64,000 bases of DNA, from the NCBI GenBank assembly GCA_019359675.1, contig JAHHGX010000076.1:62001-126000 (forward strand). Direction: 5' to 3'. The notes under the pieces are model-generated. The model was not told the origin of the DNA. It saw nothing but the letters and a program-made list of their open reading frames with translations, and made no database searches. Shown here piece after piece: positions 9,073-18,458 of the stretch (its first letter is position 1; every line of letters starts with the position of its first letter). The DNA is from Calothrix sp. FI2-JRJ7. GTDB taxonomy: Bacteria; Cyanobacteriota; Cyanobacteriia; Cyanobacteriales; Nostocaceae. A program made the position numbers and the translations under genes.

Positions 9073-9444
9073 ATGAGCTTTAAATCCCCCCAGTATCAAT
9101 TATCGAATCTCCGTCCAGTACTGACTCTAGTCGCTATCGCTTGGTTACTAGGGTCACTAGGGTTGAGTTGGTTGGTTAATTCAGTCTTAATTATCGTTGG
9201 ATTGCTGCTTGTGGCGCCAGCTATTGCTTTCTTCGGCTTTCAGTGGTGGCTGAAACGAAGCTTAGTAGCAGATAAATGCCCAGTATGTCAATTTGAATTT
9301 ACAGGATTAAATAATACACAATTGCAGTGTCCTAACTGCGGAGAAGGGTTATCGGTGGAAAATTCACATTTTCATCGCATAACTCCCGCAGGTACCATCG
9401 ATGTTACCGCTGTTGAAGTACCTACGAAATTACTCGAAGAATAG
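9073..9444 (+). CDS. Small membrane protein with C-terminal zinc ribbon
   Basis: The 123-residue protein (ATG 9073; a TTG lies two codons earlier) has two hydrophobic helices at about 15-35 and 37-58, then a cytoplasmic-looking tail with CPVC and CPNCGEG, four cysteines that should bind one zinc. I know no function. The arrangement is common among uncharacterised cyanobacterial proteins. It is alone on its strand between a glycosyltransferase and a convergent secreted-protein gene. Confidence 0.7.
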   Translation: MSFKSPQYQLSNLRPVLTLVAIAWLLGSLGLSWLVNSVLIIVGLLLVAPAIAFFGFQWWLKRSLVADKCPVCQFEFTGLNNTQLQCPNCGEGLSVENSHFHRITPAGTIDVTAVEVPTKLLEE

Positions 9445-9515
9445 TTATTTTGGATGATAAATGTAGGTATTTTTAACAATTGACAGCTTAGTGTTGTTAA
9501 ACAGTTGTCAATTGA

Positions 9516-9947
9516 TTATTTCTTCTGTTGCGAAATCGAGAGCGTATAGTTATACTGTCCCTGAGATAATTCACCTACATATAGCGAGTAACTACCAGCT
9601 TGCCAAAACCCTGTAATTTCTGGCTTCTTGCCTGAGTAATTATCGGGTAGTACACAAAAACGACCCCCAGGTCCATCAATTAGTAATGTTGGTTGTCCGG
9701 AACCTTCGACTGTTAACCGTAAATACGGTAATGGTTCAGTGACTTGGATAACCTGATTTGGAGTAGGTGCAATATTACCGCAGTTACCTTTGTTAGAACC
9801 TCCTGATTTACCCGTTAGGGTGAGAGGGTCTGGTTTGAAATTGGGACTGATTTTTACTTGCTCTGCTGTTGCTTGTTTGGCAATGGTGAGACACAAACTC
9901 ATCGCTAAAGCAGCTGGAACAAGCCTTAATAGTAAAGATGTATTCAT
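9516..9947 (-). CDS. Secreted hypothetical protein
   Basis: From the ATG at 9947 the protein has 143 residues with a clear signal peptide ending near AKQATA. The mature part is Gly/Pro/Ser rich, with two cysteines (NCGN and RFCVLP) that could pair, and a C-terminal YSLYVGELSQGQYNYTLSIS beta-like stretch. This resembles small pre-peptidase-type beta-sandwich domains of cyanobacterial exported proteins, but I do not recognise a family. The longer frame to 10019 would put 24 extra residues before the signal peptide. Confidence 0.65.
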   Translation of the reverse strand: MNTSLLLRLVPAALAMSLCLTIAKQATAEQVKISPNFKPDPLTLTGKSGGSNKGNCGNIAPTPNQVIQVTEPLPYLRLTVEGSGQPTLLIDGPGGRFCVLPDNYSGKKPEITGFWQAGSYSLYVGELSQGQYNYTLSISQQKK

Positions 9948-10166
9948 TTTAATAATGCCCGCCAACCCGCGCACGAGCGATAAAGTGTTGATAAAAGCTA
10001 ATTTTAAAGACGAAGGCAACTATTAAGAGGTTCCAATCGTCCCACGTAAAGATTAGTTATATGTTCAGAAATATTAAGTTGTAACTCGTTCGCTATTAAC
10101 TATTAAATAACCTTTAATTTATAAAGGTTGTGATTGCTTAAAAATTTCAGAATAAAGGAAATATTT

Positions 10167-12311
10167 ATGACAACCCCAATTGTGAGGAGAGGGACAAACG
10201 AGAATAAGCCACGAGAGTCTGGCAAACAGGCAAATGTAATGTCTTTAAAAAAAAGGCGCCTGACAGCTTGGGCAGCAGAAGTGGCTATTGTGTTTGTAAG
10301 TGGGTTGGTACCGTATGGAATAGGAGCTTTTGCGAATACAAGAAGCGAATTTAGCAGAGTACCGTTGAATCCGGTAATTGGAGTAATTGAGCGTGAAGTT
10401 TCGCGTCCTTTAGCATTGCCTGTAAGCTATGGAAATCGAAACGTTTCATTACCCACAAATATTTTGTGGACGATTGCTGCAATTGCACCTTTAACGTTTT
10501 CGTGTTGGCAGTTATATTTACTAGCAAAGACAGGCAGTACGATTCCCAAGCGTTGGTTTGCAGTGCGGGTTGTTTCTGAACAAGGAACACCACCGGGTTT
10601 GGCGCCTGTTTTAGTACGCGAAGGAATTGGGCGTTGGGGTGTACCAATGTCTGTCGCTTATATATTATGGCGTTATAGTCCAGCGTTTCCCAATTTAGTA
10701 ATTCTAACTGGTTTAGCTGGGATTGCAATATTAAGCGAAGCAACAGGATTTTCTTTAAAGCGTAATCGTCGTGCGTTCCACGACCAAATTGCAGGAACTT
10801 ATACAATTGACGCAACAAAACCCTTTATACCACCAAACACTGGCTTAAAGCAATCTAGGGAACAGTGGAACGAATCAGATGAAGAAGCTGCAATTGCCTC
10901 AGTGGTAATGTCTCCAGACAGAATTCGACGCTCAGGACTATGGCGTTGGATGGTTTCCAACCCTAGTATTACTCTGTTTAGCATTGCGCTAGTGAGTATG
11001 ACTGCGGTTTTAGCGACATTAGTAGGTACCCAAGTATATATCCAGTCACAAGAAAATAATCGAACGACCGAAGAAGGTAATCGTAAGCAGTTTATCGATT
11101 TAGAGAAACGTTTGAAAGCAAGTTCCAATGCCAGTGTTGAGGAGCGTCAAAGTACCATCATGACGATGGGCACTTTAAATTACTCGCAAGCCACACAGTT
11201 TTTAGTAGATTTGTTGGCAGAAGAGAAAAACCCAATTCTTCTTAATACAATTCAGCAAGCTTTAGTTAATGTTGGTGCTGATGCGATTCCTTATTTAAAG
11301 CGTAAAAATTTACAACTTGCAACTGGAGTTGATACGAGTTCCGGAAACGAACAATTGAACAACCAACAGGAGTTACAAGTTAACCAGCAAGCGATTAACA
11401 AAATTGTCGGAACTTATAGTGGTCAATTACAAAACGTTGATTTAAGCCGTTCTAAGTTATCACAAACAGTTTCTATTCCAACTGCTTTCTTTAATTTGGT
11501 ACTTGACAAAACAAATTTGTGGGGCATCAATTTTAGAGGCGCCAATCTGAATCAAGCTAGTTTTAAAAACACTCGTTTTCGGGGTCCAGGTCCCGATGGT
11601 CGCTGGGATACATATGATGACTGGACTGCGGATTTGCGGTTTGCGTCTATGAAGCAGGCAAATTTTACCGAAGCTAACTTAAGTCGAGTTTCGTTGAACA
11701 AAAGTGATTTGAGTGGTGCCACTCTCAACAAAGCTAATTTATCTTCCGCGCGGTTATTAAGTGCCAATCTTAGTAGCGCTCAACTTGTAGGCGCCGATTT
11801 ACGTGGTGCTATTTTAGAAAATGCTAGCCTTACAGGTGCTGATATTGGTGAAGCTAAATTGAATGATGCTGAAATGTTTGGCGCCCAACTAGGCAGGTCA
11901 ATTGCAATTGGCACCCAATTATCTTATGCCAACTTAACCAAAACAAACTGGCAAGCAGCAGATTTATCGGGTGCTTATTTAGACCATGCAAATTTAAGTA
12001 GTGCGAATTTGAATGCAACTAGGTTGACAAACGTAATATTGCGAAAAGCGAACTTAGAAAATGCGAGTTTGCGAAATGCCGATTTGAGTCTAGCAGACTT
12101 ACAAGGTGCAAACGTAGCAGGCGCCGATTTTCAAGGAGCAATTTTATCTAGTTCCGGTCAAGACCCTTCTGAGCAATTTGTACAGAAACCTCAAATAGGT
12201 GTTCAGTCAGCAGTAGTAAAAGGTGTTGATTTTAGCCAAGCCAGAAATCTAGATGCCAAGCAACTAGCCTACATTTGTACTCAAGGTGGCATTCATCCAC
12301 GATGCCCGTAA
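10167..12311 (+). CDS. hglK: RDD/pentapeptide-repeat membrane protein, HglK-like
   Basis: From ATG 10167 the protein has 714 residues. It has an RDD-like membrane region (RRLTAWAAEVAIVFVSG, a second helix, then PKRWFAVRVVSEQGTPPG and FHDQIAGTYTID), a fourth helix at about residue 270, a ~120-residue HEAT-like stretch, and about 40 degenerate A(D/N)LxX pentapeptides from about residue 420 to the end. The published Anabaena HglK, needed to deposit the heterocyst glycolipid layer, has 727 residues, four membrane spans and C-terminal pentapeptides, which matches in size and order. Paralogues with pentapeptides are common, so the symbol is probable rather than certain. Confidence 0.65.
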   Translation: MTTPIVRRGTNENKPRESGKQANVMSLKKRRLTAWAAEVAIVFVSGLVPYGIGAFANTRSEFSRVPLNPVIGVIEREVSRPLALPVSYGNRNVSLPTNILWTIAAIAPLTFSCWQLYLLAKTGSTIPKRWFAVRVVSEQGTPPGLAPVLVREGIGRWGVPMSVAYILWRYSPAFPNLVILTGLAGIAILSEATGFSLKRNRRAFHDQIAGTYTIDATKPFIPPNTGLKQSREQWNESDEEAAIASVVMSPDRIRRSGLWRWMVSNPSITLFSIALVSMTAVLATLVGTQVYIQSQENNRTTEEGNRKQFIDLEKRLKASSNASVEERQSTIMTMGTLNYSQATQFLVDLLAEEKNPILLNTIQQALVNVGADAIPYLKRKNLQLATGVDTSSGNEQLNNQQELQVNQQAINKIVGTYSGQLQNVDLSRSKLSQTVSIPTAFFNLVLDKTNLWGINFRGANLNQASFKNTRFRGPGPDGRWDTYDDWTADLRFASMKQANFTEANLSRVSLNKSDLSGATLNKANLSSARLLSANLSSAQLVGADLRGAILENASLTGADIGEAKLNDAEMFGAQLGRSIAIGTQLSYANLTKTNWQAADLSGAYLDHANLSSANLNATRLTNVILRKANLENASLRNADLSLADLQGANVAGADFQGAILSSSGQDPSEQFVQKPQIGVQSAVVKGVDFSQARNLDAKQLAYICTQGGIHPRCP

Positions 12312-12395
12312 TGTTATAAATGAAGAATGGGGAAAGGGAAAAGTAAGAAAAATAACCCTTTACCCCTAATTCAAAATTATGTGAGGAGTAGGGCA

Positions 12396-12890
12396 ATGAG
12401 GCATCTGGGGTATTTGACATCACTTGTATTCGCTGGTTCGATATTGGGGTTGACGCAGTTTGCTCAACCCGCTTCTGCACAAGTTGCATATGGAAGTTAT
12501 GTAGGTGTTGGGCCTGCTGTTGGTCTTTCGGATGGTGTCCAAGTTGGAGGAGTTTTAGCAGCGCGTTATAAGTTGTTAGAAACACCGATATCATTGCGCG
12601 CACAAGCTTTGATAGGTCAAAGTACAGCAGTTGTACCTACAGTATCTTATGATATTCCTTTAAACTGGCAAACCGATGCTTATATAGGCGCCGGGTTAGT
12701 ACTTGCTGGTGGTAGTGACCCTTCTCCTGTTGGTAACAAAATTAGTTTTGCGCTGCAACCTGGTGTTGATTACATGGTTCCCAACAGTAATACAGTAATT
12801 TTTGGTAATGCGATTATTGCATTTGATGCTTACCGCGATGGTGGTGGTACTGCACTGTCGTTACAAGGTGGTGTTGGTTTACGATTTTAA
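12396..12890 (+). CDS. Outer-membrane beta-barrel-like protein
   Basis: From the ATG at 12396, preceded by GAGGAG, the protein has 164 residues with a signal peptide ending at about QPASAQ. The mature part alternates short hydrophobic strands with Gly turns (YGSYVGVGPAVGLSDG, AYIGAGLVLAGG) and ends in GGVGLRF, a C-terminal aromatic residue typical of outer-membrane barrels. It resembles small porin-like or opacity-type proteins of cyanobacteria. It lies 84 bp after the HglK-like gene and may share its transcript. Confidence 0.7.
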   Translation: MRHLGYLTSLVFAGSILGLTQFAQPASAQVAYGSYVGVGPAVGLSDGVQVGGVLAARYKLLETPISLRAQALIGQSTAVVPTVSYDIPLNWQTDAYIGAGLVLAGGSDPSPVGNKISFALQPGVDYMVPNSNTVIFGNAIIAFDAYRDGGGTALSLQGGVGLRF

Positions 12891-12928
12891 TTCACAAATT
12901 AATACGGGTTATAATGTTACATTTGGTA

Positions 12929-12950
12929 GAGACGTTACATGTAACGTCTC
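12929..12950. repeat. Perfect 22-bp palindrome
   Basis: GAGACGTTAC followed by its exact complement (ATGTAACGTCTC) forms a perfect 11+11 palindrome 39 bp after the barrel gene. It belongs to the GAGACG...CGTCTC hairpins seen at 33917, 52937 and 56043. There is no T tract, so it is not an obvious terminator. Confidence 0.7.
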
Positions 12951-12983
12951 CACATTTGTTGGTTTAGATTATTGGTTGTATTA

Positions 12984-13097
12984 ATGAATCATTATTTTTT
13001 GGTAGCTGGCAGCATCGAAGAATGGGCAACAGTTTTTACATACTTGGGTTTAACGGTGTTTGTGATTGGCGCCATATTTATAGCAGGCAAAAAATAA
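12984..13097 (+). CDS. Predicted small single-TM protein (37 aa)
   Basis: ATG 12984 to TAA 13097 encodes 37 residues: a short polar N-terminus (MNHYFLVAGSIEEW), one hydrophobic helix (VFTYLGLTVFVIGAIFIAG) and a KK end. Size and layout fit the tiny membrane subunits common in photosynthetic complexes, but I do not match it to a known Pet, Psa, Psb or Ndh subunit. There is no strong ribosome binding site. Confidence 0.4.
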   Translation: MNHYFLVAGSIEEWATVFTYLGLTVFVIGAIFIAGKK

Positions 13098-13216
13098 GAT
13101 TATACTCTTTAACCAATAGATAGATTTTTATATCAAACTAGTAGTACTAGAGGTAGATTCTCTAGCGTGTAAAGCATCTTAAAATATTTAAGAATTATCA
13201 GCATAAAGTATAACTT

Positions 13217-16200
13217 ATGATGGAGGCGAAGCTAGTTAGTCCTAATAACCTTTTCTCAGAAGAAGGTGAAATGGTGGGGCTTGTGCAGAATATGGATTGG
13301 GCTGCAACACCACTCGGTTCAAAGGAAAACTGGCCACAAAGTTTACGAACTGCTGTAGATATTTGTTTGTACTCGCGGTTCCCAATGGTGATTTGGTGGG
13401 GACGAGAACTTGTTTTAATATACAACGATGCTTGGCGCCCAATTCTTGGTCCACTTAAGCACCCCAAAGCATTAGGCAAACCTGGATACGAAATGTGGCA
13501 AGAAGCTTGGGACATTATTGGAGCGCAACTCAACAGTGTATTAAATACAGGGCAAGCTACATGGTCTGATGATTTATACCTACCTATAAATCGGTTTGGT
13601 TTTATCGAAGAATGTTATTTTACTTATTCTTATAGTCCTATTCTTATAGAAACGGGAGAAGTTGGAGGAGTATTTACTGCTGTTACGGAAACTACCGAGC
13701 GTGTAATTGGTGAGCGACATTTACGAACATTACGCGAACTTGGTGCCAACACATCCAAAGCAAAAAATGTTGAGGAAGCTTGTAACTTCGCTGTTAATAC
13801 TTTATCTCATAATCTTCACGACATTCCTTTTGCTTTATTATATTTAGTAGAAGAAATTGAAACGGTAACATTCGCGCGTCTTATTGGTACGGTAGGAATT
13901 GAGACGGGATGTGATGCAAGTCCAACACAAGTAGATTTAACACAAAATCAAAGCAGTGATGTTTGGAACCTTGCAGAAATTTGCCAAACTTGTGAAGCGC
14001 TAATTATAGATGATTTAGCATCTAAATTTGATGCAATACCTTCGAGCGTCTGGAGTACACCGCCAAATTCCTGTATTGTAATGCCAATTGCTCAATCGGG
14101 ACAAAAAAAGCAGTTAGCTGGATTGCTGGTTATGGGTATTAGTCCCCAGCGCAGTATGGATGACACTTACCAAAGATTTTTTGAATTAGTAGCTAACAAT
14201 GTAGCAACTGCAATTGCCAACGCTTCGGCATATGAAGCAGAAAAGAGACGCGCGGAAGTGTTAGCAGAATTAGATAAAGCTAAAACAACTTTTTTTAGTA
14301 ATGTTAGTCACGAATTCCGAACTCCACTGACATTAATGCTATCTCCGTTAGAAGACATGGTGGCAGAAGATGCAGAACTTACGCAACAGCAAAGGCAAAT
14401 ATTAGAATTAGTTCATCGTAATGGCTTGCGTTTACTAAAACTCGTTAATACGCTGCTTGATTTTTCTCGTATTGAAGCAGGACGTGTACAAGCAGTGTAT
14501 GACAAAACTGACTTAGCAACGCTGACAAGAGAATTAGCAAGTGTATTTCGTTCTGCTATTGAAAAAGCGGGACTACAGCTAATAATCAATTGCCCACAAT
14601 ACGTCGAAGCATATGTAGACCAACAGATGTGGGAGAAAATAGTTCTAAACTTAATTTCTAATGCTTTTAAATTTACCTTTGTAGGAGAAATTGAAGTTGC
14701 GCTGCACGCTATTGGTGACAATATTGAACTAAAAGTGCGCGATACTGGCATTGGTATTCCAACTACAGAGCTGCCACATTTATTTAAGCGATTTTACCGT
14801 GTTGAAGGCGCCAAAGGACGTTCTTTAGAAGGGTCAGGAATTGGGCTATCACTAGTACAAGAATTAGTCAAGCTGCACGGTGGCAATATTCATGTAGAAA
14901 GCACTGTAGATAAAGGCACTTGTTTTACAATATCAATCAAGAGAGGGTATGCCCATCTACCTGCTGATCGTATCAGTGCAACTAGTACACTTGCCTCAAC
15001 AGCTTTAGGCGCCACTCCTTATGTCGAAGAAGCTGTACGCTGGCTACCTCAAACAGTGGAAAGTGCTGAGTTAAAAGTGCTGAGTCAACTACAAACCATT
15101 AATCACTCAACACTCAACACGACTCACTCAGCACGACTCACTCAGCACTCGAAGCGCATTTTGCTTGCAGATGACAATGCGGATATGCGTGAGTATGTCA
15201 AGCGTTTATTAGAAGAAAATTATATAGTAGAAGCTGTAGGAGATGGGATAGAGGCTTTAACTGCGATTCGTCAACAAGTTCCTGATTTAGTTCTGACAGA
15301 TATAATGATGCCGGGACTCGATGGTTTTGGGTTATTGCGAGAACTAAAAGCAAACCCTGATACTACAGATATTCCAATTATTATGCTATCAGCGCGTGCG
15401 GGTGAAGAGTCGCGCGTTGAAGGTATGGAAGCTGGAGCAGATGATTATTTAGTGAAGCCATTCTCAGCTCGTGAATTAAGAGCGCGCGTTGCAGCAACTT
15501 TGAAATTAGCTCAGTTACGCAAAGAAGCATTAATACGTGAACAAGCATTGCGTCAACAAAGTGAAGAGACTTATAACCAGCTAATATCCCTTCTAGAAAA
15601 TATGAGCGACGCATATATTGCTCTAGACAAAGACTGGCGAGTAGTTTATCAAAATGCAGCAGCCGAGCGTATCAATGGTAAATCCCGCACAGAGGTACTA
15701 GGTAAAACTCACTGGGAGGAATGGGCAACTTCAGTTGGTACAAATGTTGAACATCAGTATCGATGGGCAATGGAACATCAAGTTCTAGTTCACTTTGAAC
15801 ACCATTATTATGTACCATCTGTATACGATGTCTGGCTAGAAATTCATGCTTATCCTAGCGAGAGCGGGTTAAGTATTTTTTATCGAGATATTACCGAGCG
15901 TAAGCAAGCAGAACAGGAACGCGAACGTTTATTACAACAAGAGCAAGCAGCACGTGTGGATGCTGAAGCAGCAAACCGAATTAAAGATGAATTTTTAGCA
16001 GTGTTATCTCACGAGTTGCGCTCTCCTCTCAACCCAATTCTTGGTTGGGCAAAATTATTACAAACCCGTAAATTTGACGAAGCAGCTTTAAAAAGTGCGC
16101 TTTCAACAATTGAACGTAATGCCAAGTTACAAGCGCAACTTATCGAAGACTTGCTTGATGTTTCACGAATTTTACAAGGTAAACTCAGCCTGAATATGGT

Positions 16201-17095
16201 TAGTGTTAGCTTGATACCTGTTATTGAGGCAGCACTCGAAACCGTGCATTTAGCAGCAGAAGCTAAAAATATTCATATTCAGACGCAGTTTGACTCAATT
16301 GGACAAGTTCTAGGTGATGCTGGACGTTTGCAACAAATTATTTGGAACCTTCTATCTAATGCCGTCAAATTTACGCCTCAATCCGGACAAATTAAAATTT
16401 GTTTGGAATGTGTAAATAAGCAAGCTCAAATTTCAGTTAGCGATAATGGTAAAGGTATTAGTGCAGACTTTTTACCTTATGTATTTGAACACTTCCGTCA
16501 AGAAGATAGTGCCACAACCCGAAAATTTGGCGGTCTGGGACTAGGGTTAGCAATTGTTAAGTATTTAGTTGAATTGCATGGTGGAACAGTTAAGGCAGAA
16601 AGTCTGGGTGAAGGACTTGGCGCCACTTTTATAGTTAAATTACCCGTAATACAAAATTTAACAAAAACCGAAGAAATAAATATGAACTTATTAGATACTC
16701 CTTCAAATACCCTGCCTCTTGCAGGTAAAACTATTCTTATCGTAGATGACGATACAGACAATCTGGAATTTTTTAGCTTTATCTTAGAAGAGTATGGAGC
16801 TAATGTTACAACAGTGGCATCAGGAGCCGAAGCTTTACAATTACTATCACATTCTCAGCCCGATATTTTACTCAGCGATATTGGCATGGCAGAAATGGAT
16901 GGGTATATGTTAATACAAGAAATACGGACTAGGGAAAAAGAGAAAAATATACAAGAAATACCAGCAATTGCATTAACAGCTTATGCTGGTGAAATGAATC
17001 AGCAGCAAGCATTAACAGCAGGTTTTCAACATCACATCGCTAAACCTGTAGACTCAGAAGAATTACTTGAAGCTATTTGTAAATTACTATCTTGA
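13217..17095 (+). CDS. Double hybrid sensor histidine kinase (PAS-GAF-HK-REC-PAS-HK-REC)
   Basis: This 1292-residue soluble kinase reads as PAS-like (about 25-160), GAF (about 165-340), HisKA with NVSHEFRTP (His365), HATPase (about 470-585, DTGIGIP and GSGIGLSL), receiver 1 (about 648-770, LTDIMMPG Asp near 695), PAS 2 (about 790-900), a second HisKA with VLSHELRSP (His near 931), HATPase 2 and receiver 2 (about 1170-1290, LSDIGMAEMDG). It is a complete double phosphorelay with no membrane segment, so the signal is cytosolic. The linker before receiver 1 is built from ACTCACTCAGCAC-type DNA repeats. Neither output nor signal can be told from the neighbours. Confidence 0.93.
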   Translation: MMEAKLVSPNNLFSEEGEMVGLVQNMDWAATPLGSKENWPQSLRTAVDICLYSRFPMVIWWGRELVLIYNDAWRPILGPLKHPKALGKPGYEMWQEAWDIIGAQLNSVLNTGQATWSDDLYLPINRFGFIEECYFTYSYSPILIETGEVGGVFTAVTETTERVIGERHLRTLRELGANTSKAKNVEEACNFAVNTLSHNLHDIPFALLYLVEEIETVTFARLIGTVGIETGCDASPTQVDLTQNQSSDVWNLAEICQTCEALIIDDLASKFDAIPSSVWSTPPNSCIVMPIAQSGQKKQLAGLLVMGISPQRSMDDTYQRFFELVANNVATAIANASAYEAEKRRAEVLAELDKAKTTFFSNVSHEFRTPLTLMLSPLEDMVAEDAELTQQQRQILELVHRNGLRLLKLVNTLLDFSRIEAGRVQAVYDKTDLATLTRELASVFRSAIEKAGLQLIINCPQYVEAYVDQQMWEKIVLNLISNAFKFTFVGEIEVALHAIGDNIELKVRDTGIGIPTTELPHLFKRFYRVEGAKGRSLEGSGIGLSLVQELVKLHGGNIHVESTVDKGTCFTISIKRGYAHLPADRISATSTLASTALGATPYVEEAVRWLPQTVESAELKVLSQLQTINHSTLNTTHSARLTQHSKRILLADDNADMREYVKRLLEENYIVEAVGDGIEALTAIRQQVPDLVLTDIMMPGLDGFGLLRELKANPDTTDIPIIMLSARAGEESRVEGMEAGADDYLVKPFSARELRARVAATLKLAQLRKEALIREQALRQQSEETYNQLISLLENMSDAYIALDKDWRVVYQNAAAERINGKSRTEVLGKTHWEEWATSVGTNVEHQYRWAMEHQVLVHFEHHYYVPSVYDVWLEIHAYPSESGLSIFYRDITERKQAEQERERLLQQEQAARVDAEAANRIKDEFLAVLSHELRSPLNPILGWAKLLQTRKFDEAALKSALSTIERNAKLQAQLIEDLLDVSRILQGKLSLNMVSVSLIPVIEAALETVHLAAEAKNIHIQTQFDSIGQVLGDAGRLQQIIWNLLSNAVKFTPQSGQIKICLECVNKQAQISVSDNGKGISADFLPYVFEHFRQEDSATTRKFGGLGLGLAIVKYLVELHGGTVKAESLGEGLGATFIVKLPVIQNLTKTEEINMNLLDTPSNTLPLAGKTILIVDDDTDNLEFFSFILEEYGANVTTVASGAEALQLLSHSQPDILLSDIGMAEMDGYMLIQEIRTREKEKNIQEIPAIALTAYAGEMNQQQALTAGFQHHIAKPVDSEELLEAICKLLS
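15080..15152. repeat. Short tandem repeats inside the kinase coding sequence
   Basis: Repeats of CACTCAACAC and of ACTCACTCAGCAC run in frame through the linker between the first kinase module and the first receiver, encoding a Ser/Thr/His-rich stretch. Such short repeats are usually intergenic in filamentous cyanobacteria. Confidence 0.6.
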
Positions 17096-17112
17096 TATAT
17101 TTAAGTTTTGTT

Positions 17113-17144
17113 AAGAGACGGGCAAGGATGCCCATCCCACAAGA
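17113..17144. repeat. GGGCAAGGATGCCC hairpin with CCCACAAG end
   Basis: A short GC stem (GGGCA/TGCCC) followed by TCCCACAAG lies directly after the histidine kinase gene. Related sequences occur near 21116, 28389, 46970, 50125 and 63164. Confidence 0.6.
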
Positions 17145-17205
17145 AAAAAATAAATTTAAGTAAGCTAGTACTACTGGTTGAAACTGTAGGCTGGGTGGAG
17201 GAACG

Positions 17206-17508
17206 GAACCCAACAAATGGTTTTGATGTTACGCCGAAGTTAGCACAGTCATAACTCAAGCTTGCAACTGGTACTACTGGTTAAGAGTCAACCAGTAGTA
17301 CTGCTTGATGTGTTTACTCGACAGGCGCCTTTTTGGTGGTACTACTGGTTCGGTTCCGGAACCGAACCCAACAAATAGTTTTGCTGTTACTCAAAGAAAG
17401 CACAGCCAGAACTCAAGCTTGCAACTGGTACTACTGGTTAAGAGAGTCAACCAGTAGTACTGTTTGATATCTTTACTTGATAGGCGCCTTTCTGGTGGTA
17501 CTACTGGT
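17206..17508. repeat. Two tandem copies of a 158-bp unit with TACTACTGGTT palindromes
   Basis: GAACCCAACAAAT at 17206 recurs at 17364, and the following ~145 bases (AACTCAAGCTTGCAACTGG, the GGTACTACTGGTT...AACCAGTAGTACT hairpin, then AGGCGCCTTT and GGTGGTACTACTGGTT) are closely repeated at the same offset. Further half units lie on both sides (17166-17180 and 17535-17570). No reading frame is credible here; this explains the whole gap between the kinase and SDR genes. Confidence 0.8.
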
Positions 17509-17578
17509 TGAGGATATGTTGGGTTACGCAAAGCCTCCACCCAACCTACAATTTCAAGCAGTAGTACTGGAAAATATT

Positions 17579-18346
17579 ATGATTACTTTTGATCTCCAAG
17601 GAAAAACAGTATTAGTTACAGGCGCCTCACGAGGAATAGGGGAAGCGATAGCAACTGGTTTTGCAACAAGTGGTGCCCGTGTAACAGTTCACTATCATCA
17701 GCAGCATGATGTTGCTGAAAGTGTATGCAATTCTTTAGCAGGTACGGGACATATTACAGTTGGAGCAGACCTTGCCAACCCTGTAGCAGTTGAGGAAATG
17801 GTGACTTCGACGTTAAATGAATTCGGGCAAATAGATATTTTGGTTAATAATGCAGGTATTTATCAAGAGCATCCTTTAAATCAAACTAATTATGAAGATT
17901 GGCAAACTGTATGGCAGCGAACTATAAATCTTAACTTACTAGGCGCCGCGAATGTTTCGTATTGTGTAGCAAAACATATGATAGAACGACGCAGTGGACG
18001 GATTATTAATATAACTTCACGTGGTGCATTTAGAGGAGAACCAACAGCTACTGCATATGGCGCCAGTAAAGCTGCTCTTAATTCTTTGAGTCAATCATTA
18101 GCTCAATACTTGGCGCCTCATAATATATTTGTTACGGCAGTCGCTCCAGGTTATGTAGAAACCGAAATGTCACGTGCAGTTTTAGAAAGTCCAGCAGGAG
18201 ATTTCATTAGACAACAAAGCCCATTAAATCGTGTTGCTTATCCTGAAGAAATTGCACACACAGTTTTATTTTTAGCTTCACCAGGTTCAGAATTTTTAAC
18301 AGGTAATATTGTTGATGTGAATGGCGCCAGTTATTTACGCTCGTAA
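17579..18346 (+). CDS. Short-chain dehydrogenase/reductase (FabG-like)
   Basis: From ATG 17579 the 255-residue protein starts MITFDLQGKTVLVTGASRGIG and has the classical SDR set: TGASRGIG for NAD(P) binding, NNAG near residue 90, the catalytic Ser of NITS and Tyr/Lys of YGASK near residue 160. The length is standard. The substrate is unknown; FabG-like or sugar/alcohol reductases look alike. An open extension back to 17477 lies inside the repeat array and is rejected as coding. Confidence 0.88.
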   Translation: MITFDLQGKTVLVTGASRGIGEAIATGFATSGARVTVHYHQQHDVAESVCNSLAGTGHITVGADLANPVAVEEMVTSTLNEFGQIDILVNNAGIYQEHPLNQTNYEDWQTVWQRTINLNLLGAANVSYCVAKHMIERRSGRIINITSRGAFRGEPTATAYGASKAALNSLSQSLAQYLAPHNIFVTAVAPGYVETEMSRAVLESPAGDFIRQQSPLNRVAYPEEIAHTVLFLASPGSEFLTGNIVDVNGASYLRS

Positions 18347-18458
18347 TAATCGCTGTTCACAATTCATAGTTAGAAATAGTATTATAGAAGAGAATAGGCG
18401 TTATAGCAACTTTAGAAGGAGGGTCGAATCAATGCTACTAGCACCAAACTAAGAAAAG

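Noticed and set aside
17206-17508. CRISPR array
   Set aside because: Only two long units, the repeats are 158 bp and palindromic, there are no regular unique spacers and no cas genes nearby.
17477-17578. N-terminal extension of the SDR protein
   Set aside because: The extra 34 codons lie in the repeat array; family members begin at MITFDLQGKTVLVTG.
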